Positions 59,792 to 64,000 of a DNA stretch of 64,000 bases are shown piece by piece. This DNA is from an uncultured Burkholderiales bacterium. GTDB taxonomy: Bacteria; Pseudomonadota; Gammaproteobacteria; Burkholderiales; Burkholderiaceae_C. The notes under the pieces were generated by a model. The model was not told where the DNA came from. It ran no database searches and saw only the letters and a program-made list of their open reading frames with translations. A program made the position numbers and the translations under genes. Position 1 is the stretch's first letter, and each line of letters begins with the position of its first letter. The DNA lies in the NCBI GenBank assembly GCA_945952065.1, contig CAMFGY010000002.1:124001-188000 (forward strand), given 5' to 3'.

Positions 59792-61885
59792 CTACAGCTT
59801 CAACACCAGCTTGACCGGCTGCCCTTCGCTGCTGCGCGGGGCGGCCGGCATGGCGCAGCAGATCAAGGCCTCGCCGGGCGCGGTCTTGTACGCCGGTGGA
59901 CTCAGATAGCTCACCTCACCTTCCAAGACCTGGGTGCGGCAGCTGCCGCAGTTGCCGCCTCGGCAGCTGAACTCGGGGCTCAGGCCGCGCGACTCGGCCA
60001 GATCCAGCAGCGTGCCGCTGCCCGGCGTCCAGCGCGCCTCTTTGCTGGACTCGGCAAACTGCACCGCCACATCCACCTGCGCGACCGGCGCCAGCACCTG
60101 CTGCACGGTGCCGGGATCCGGCCGACGCTGCAAAGAGGCCGGGCCAAAGGCTTCGGCATGGATGCGATCGTCGGCCACGCGCAAGTCCCGCAGTCCCTCG
60201 TAGAGGGCCTGCATGAAAGGCGGCGGGCCGCAGAGATAGAAATCGTGGTCGCCAAACGGCAGGGCGGCTTGCAGCAGCGCCATGTCCAGGCGCCCTTGCA
60301 AGTCGTAATCGCGGCCCTTCAGGCTGTCGGCTTCGGGCGCATCGGTGACGCGCACGATTTGCAAGGCTCCGCCGGCACGCTGCTGCAACTCGGCCAGCTC
60401 TTGATTGAACGCACGCTCCGCGTTGTTGCGCGTGGCGTAGAAGAAATAAGTCGGCCGGATGCGGCGCTTGCGCAGGCCTTCAAACACCACATGGCGCAGC
60501 ATGGCCAACATCGGCGTCACGCCAATGCCACCGGCCAAAAGCACCAAGGGGCGGCGCGCCAGGGCATCCACGGTGAAGCTGCCCTGCGGCGCGCGCGCCT
60601 CGATCACATCGCCCACCCGGGCTTTGTCATGCAGGTATTCCGACACCACGCCGCCGCGCTTGATGCTCAAGCGATACACGCCATCACTGGGCGCCACCGA
60701 CAAGGTGTAGGTGCGGATCAGAGTCTTGCCGCCCACTTGCAAGCGGATCGGCAGATGTTGACCGGCTTCAAAGCCCGCCAGCCCATGCCCGTCCGCCGGC
60801 TCCAGATAAAAGCTGCGCACGGTGCTGCTTTCGTCTTGCACCCGCGCGAGTCTGAAGGGGCGCCAAGCATCGCGCAGGGCCGCCGCAGCCAGCCGGGTTG
60901 CCGCCTCGTCCCAAGACCCGGTCATCAAGGCATTGGGCGAGAACTCATCCAGCCGCCAGCGCAAGGCCAGGGCGCCACGGCGTCGAATCGCCTGCTCGAC
61001 CCGGAAGGTCCAGAGCCGCTCGGCCCCCTGAAAGGCTTCGATCTCCGCACCCTCGAATTGAATTTCGGTGGAGCCGCTCAGTTGCAGCACATCGCCGCTG
61101 ATGAAGTCGATGAAGATCAGCCCGGCACGCGGATTGAGCAGCAGGTTGCCGAAGGTGTTGAAGTGCATATTGCCGGCAAAGTCGGGGATGCGCAGCACAT
61201 CGGCCGCGCCGCTCGTCTGCAGCTGCACAAAGCCGGGCTTGCCGCCGCGATGCGAGACATCGACCGAAGCGTCGGGGTGCTCGGGCTCGCCGCCGGGATG
61301 GCTGCTGGCGACAAAGAAAGTGTCGGCGCCGGCAATCAGGGCGCGCGCTTCATCGTCCAGGCGAGCCAGCCGCTCCAGCGGCGCGCGGTGTTCGCTGTCG
61401 GGCGCGCGCGCAAAGTGAAAAGCCCGGTCTTGGATGTATTGCGGGCAGTTGCCAAAAGAATGCCCCACCGCCAGCGAGAAGCCGCCCGCCTGCGTGGAAA
61501 GTATCCGTCCATTCAAGCGGTTACGTCGGCGGGTGTCCAATTCGATCCCCAGCATGCCCAACGGCGCGCCGGCTTGAATGCTGTCGCGCACCGGGTCGCC
61601 CAAGCCAGGCAGGCCCGCCACATCCAGGCGACGCGGATCAGGCGAGTGCATAAAGCCGGGCTGGCCCTCGATCAGGCTGGCCCAGGGCGCGCCCTGCGCA
61701 TCCACTGCGCCCACCACCATGAAGGGCAGTTGGCCGTAAAAAACACGGTGTTGATCGGGCATGTAGTCGCGGATGACCCGCCGGCCGAAGCTGTCCAACT
61801 GCGCCGCATTGCCCATGCGCTCATGGATGCGGCGCTCGCCGCTGTGCCAGGGCGAGCCGGGCGCGGGGATGAATTCGGTGGACAT
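59792..61885 (-). CDS. Three-domain oxidoreductase: PNPOx-like + FAD/NAD ferredoxin reductase + [2Fe-2S]
   Basis: N-term flavin-binding PNPOx-like region; GQHLPIRLQVGGKTLIRTYTLS, VLLAGGIGVTPMLAMLRH; C-term CRGGNCGSCRTQVLEG. Confidence 0.85.
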   Translation of the reverse strand: MSTEFIPAPGSPWHSGERRIHERMGNAAQLDSFGRRVIRDYMPDQHRVFYGQLPFMVVGAVDAQGAPWASLIEGQPGFMHSPDPRRLDVAGLPGLGDPVRDSIQAGAPLGMLGIELDTRRRNRLNGRILSTQAGGFSLAVGHSFGNCPQYIQDRAFHFARAPDSEHRAPLERLARLDDEARALIAGADTFFVASSHPGGEPEHPDASVDVSHRGGKPGFVQLQTSGAADVLRIPDFAGNMHFNTFGNLLLNPRAGLIFIDFISGDVLQLSGSTEIQFEGAEIEAFQGAERLWTFRVEQAIRRRGALALRWRLDEFSPNALMTGSWDEAATRLAAAALRDAWRPFRLARVQDESSTVRSFYLEPADGHGLAGFEAGQHLPIRLQVGGKTLIRTYTLSVAPSDGVYRLSIKRGGVVSEYLHDKARVGDVIEARAPQGSFTVDALARRPLVLLAGGIGVTPMLAMLRHVVFEGLRKRRIRPTYFFYATRNNAERAFNQELAELQQRAGGALQIVRVTDAPEADSLKGRDYDLQGRLDMALLQAALPFGDHDFYLCGPPPFMQALYEGLRDLRVADDRIHAEAFGPASLQRRPDPGTVQQVLAPVAQVDVAVQFAESSKEARWTPGSGTLLDLAESRGLSPEFSCRGGNCGSCRTQVLEGEVSYLSPPAYKTAPGEALICCAMPAAPRSSEGQPVKLVLKL

Positions 61886-61919
61886 GGCGGGTCTCCTCGA
61901 TCAAAACCTAGCGAAAGAC

Positions 61920-62540
61920 TCAGGCGGCCAAGCCGACCGGGGTCTTTTGCATGGCCACAAAGCCCGGCAGCGCTTCGATGCGAGCCAGCCAAGCGCGCAC
62001 ATTCGGATAGGCCTCCAGCGAGACATTGCCTTCGGGCGCATGGGCGATATAGCTGTAGTTGGCAATGTCAGCGATGCTGGGCTTGTCGCCAATCAGATAA
62101 GGCTTGCGGGCCAGCTCTTTGTCCATCACCGCCAGCAGGCCATGGGCACGGCCAATCACTTCCTCGGCCCGGAAGCCAGCGCCAAACACGGTCACCAAGC
62201 GGGCTGCTGCCGGACCGAAGGCCACCAAGCCGGCCGCCACCGACAGCCAACGCTGCACCGCCGCCTCGCCCACCGGGTCGCTGGGCAGCCAATCGGTGTT
62301 GCCATAACGGCGCGCCAAATACACCAAGATGGCATTCGAGTCGGCCAGCACCACGCCGCCATCCGCGATCACCGGCACTTGGCCGAAGGGGTTCATGGCC
62401 AGGAACTCGGCCGATTTTTGTTCGCCCTTGCGCAGATCGACCTCGATCAACTCGGTCGGCACATTCAACAAGGACAGGGCCAGACGCACCCGGTGAGCGT
62501 GACCCGAGAGCGGGAAGGTGTAGAGCTTGACTGCGGACAT
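61920..62540 (-). CDS. Glutathione S-transferase family protein
   Basis: [41 protein letters not shown]...[27 protein letters not shown]. Confidence 0.93.
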   Translation of the reverse strand: MSAVKLYTFPLSGHAHRVRLALSLLNVPTELIEVDLRKGEQKSAEFLAMNPFGQVPVIADGGVVLADSNAILVYLARRYGNTDWLPSDPVGEAAVQRWLSVAAGLVAFGPAAARLVTVFGAGFRAEEVIGRAHGLLAVMDKELARKPYLIGDKPSIADIANYSYIAHAPEGNVSLEAYPNVRAWLARIEALPGFVAMQKTPVGLAA

Positions 62541-62703
62541 GATGGACTCCTCAAAACAGGGGTTGAACGGCGCGGGCCTCGTGTTGCCGCGTCGATTCGC
62601 CGTTCAGCGAATGCCTGAACTGTCCTCTCTTTACCCTGCCAGCAGAATCTCCAAATTTCCTAAATCACTATTCCTTCAATCGAAATAATCACAACCCAGC
62701 GCC

Positions 62704-63999
62704 TCACAGCCGGATCAGATTGAGCTCGGGCCCCACAGCGCGCCGCACCAGCGCTTCGAGGTGTTGGTGGTGACTCAGAAAAATCACCTGGGTGCGCTCG
62801 GACAGCTCGGCCAGCACCCGCAAGCCGGCCTCGGCGCGGCCATCGTCGTAGTTGATGAACACATCGTCCGCCACAAAGGGCAAGGCATGGCTGGGGTCTT
62901 GTGCCAGATGCAGCTCCAGCGCGGCCAAGCGCAGCGCCAAAAAGAGCTGGTCGCGGGTGCCCTCACTCATGCCGGCAATGGGCACCAAGCGACCATCGGC
63001 GCGCAGGCCCTGCAGGCTCAGCGGGCTGACATCGAAGTCCAGGCTCAGGCGCTGGAAGCCCCCGCAGGTCAGGGCCGCAAAAATCTCTCCGGCCCGGCCC
63101 AGCATGGGGCCCTGCTTGGTTTCGCGGTAGCGGTCAATGGCCCACTTCAGCAAGCGCGCGGCGGTGTGCACCTTCACATAGCGCTCGGCCGCATTGGCCA
63201 TTTTGGCCAGGGCGTCCTGGCGCTGACCTTCGGCGCGCGCTGCATCATCCTGGCCGGCAATCTGCGCCAGCGCCGCCTCGGCTTGGGTCCATTCGGCGGT
63301 CAGGGCCTCGCTTTGTTGCAAGGCCTGCGCACGCTGGCGCGCCAGCTCGGCCATCTGCACCGGCAACTGCACCCAATCCACCGCGGCCAACTCGGCTTGC
63401 AAGGCCTCCAGCGGCAAGCCATCGCCGCCTTCATGCAGGGCCTGATGGGCCGCCTCGATCTGCGCCTGCAAGCGCCGCCGCTGCTCGCAGGCCTCGATCA
63501 CCGCAGGCAGCGCGGCCATGTCTTGCACCCCGGCCTGCTTGAGCAGGGGCTGCAGCCGCGCTTCGGCCTTGGCGCGCTGCAAGGCCGTGGCCGCCAACTG
63601 GGCCTGCAAGTCCTGCAAGGCCTGGCTCAAGCGCTGCGCCTCTTGGGCCGCCTGCCGCGCCGCATTGAAATCGCTGCTCAATTGGCGAATCCAGGCCTCG
63701 GCGGCATCGGGCGGGGGCGGGCTTTGGTCCAGGGCCTGAGCGCAGCGCGCCAGCTCACGGGCAAAGTCAGCGCACTCGGCCTGCATCGCTTGGATTTTGT
63801 GTTCGCGCAAGTCGCGCACCGCCCCCAGGCCGGCCTCCACGCGGGCCATCGCGGCGGCGATTTCATCGGCCAATGTGGGGTCCAGATCCGGTGCCAAATG
63901 CAGGCGCTGGCAGGCTTGCGCCCAAGCGCTGTGCCAGGCTTGCAATTGCTGTTGCGCCGCCAAGCACTTCTCACGCAAACCGGCTTGAGCCTGAAGGGC
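62704..63999 (-). CDS. SMC/YhaN-like AAA ATPase, C-terminal part, truncated at the window edge
   Basis: Coiled coil followed by GMSEGTRDQLFLALRLAALELHL (signature-like) and LPFVADDVFINYDDGRAEAGLRVL...QVIFLSHHQHLEAL; frame remains open to the window end. Confidence 0.75.
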   Translation of the reverse strand, partial: ALQAQAGLREKCLAAQQQLQAWHSAWAQACQRLHLAPDLDPTLADEIAAAMARVEAGLGAVRDLREHKIQAMQAECADFARELARCAQALDQSPPPPDAAEAWIRQLSSDFNAARQAAQEAQRLSQALQDLQAQLAATALQRAKAEARLQPLLKQAGVQDMAALPAVIEACEQRRRLQAQIEAAHQALHEGGDGLPLEALQAELAAVDWVQLPVQMAELARQRAQALQQSEALTAEWTQAEAALAQIAGQDDAARAEGQRQDALAKMANAAERYVKVHTAARLLKWAIDRYRETKQGPMLGRAGEIFAALTCGGFQRLSLDFDVSPLSLQGLRADGRLVPIAGMSEGTRDQLFLALRLAALELHLAQDPSHALPFVADDVFINYDDGRAEAGLRVLAELSERTQVIFLSHHQHLEALVRRAVGPELNLIRL

Positions 64000-64000
64000 C

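Noticed and set aside
59762-62530. 922-aa plus-strand ORF opposite the oxidoreductase and GST genes
   Set aside because: Antisense to two confidently identified CDSs; spans two genes and has no recognisable domain.
1-64000. CRISPR array, rRNA or tRNA genes
   Set aside because: No regularly spaced direct-repeat array and no recognisable rRNA/tRNA sequence seen by eye; a tRNAscan-SE/CRISPR scan would be definitive.

Overview
64-kb window from a high-GC betaproteobacterial (Burkholderiales-type) chromosome. Most of it is ordinary core genome: glmS, rlmI, xerC, dapF, two LpxL-type acyltransferases, metK, gmhB, glyQS, lnt, corC, dksA, hslVU, coaX. It also carries a complete assimilatory nitrate/nitrite cluster on the minus strand (nasT, nrtABD, nirBD, nasA, cobA), a fused isobutyryl-CoA mutase (icmF), oleate hydratase, a DabAB-type inorganic-carbon transporter, and an oxidoreductase/GST pair. 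The most notable region is the left edge. The first ~3.36 kb ends in a terminus that looks like a Tn7-like transposon end: three abutting ~20-bp repeats with an AAAGTC core, closed by TGTCAGTCT, with the TGT tip exactly 25 bp downstream of the glmS stop codon (attTn7). The gene inside that end is a large, edge-truncated protein with a C-terminal PD-(D/E)XK-like nuclease signature, a plausible defence-type cargo. Second, the nrtA leader contains two hairpins with identical AACGGC hexaloops (A1/G4, the ANTAR-target signature) overlapping a strong intrinsic terminator, downstream of an ANTAR regulator (NasT) that has no adjacent NasS. No rRNA, tRNA, CRISPR array or intact IS was recognised.
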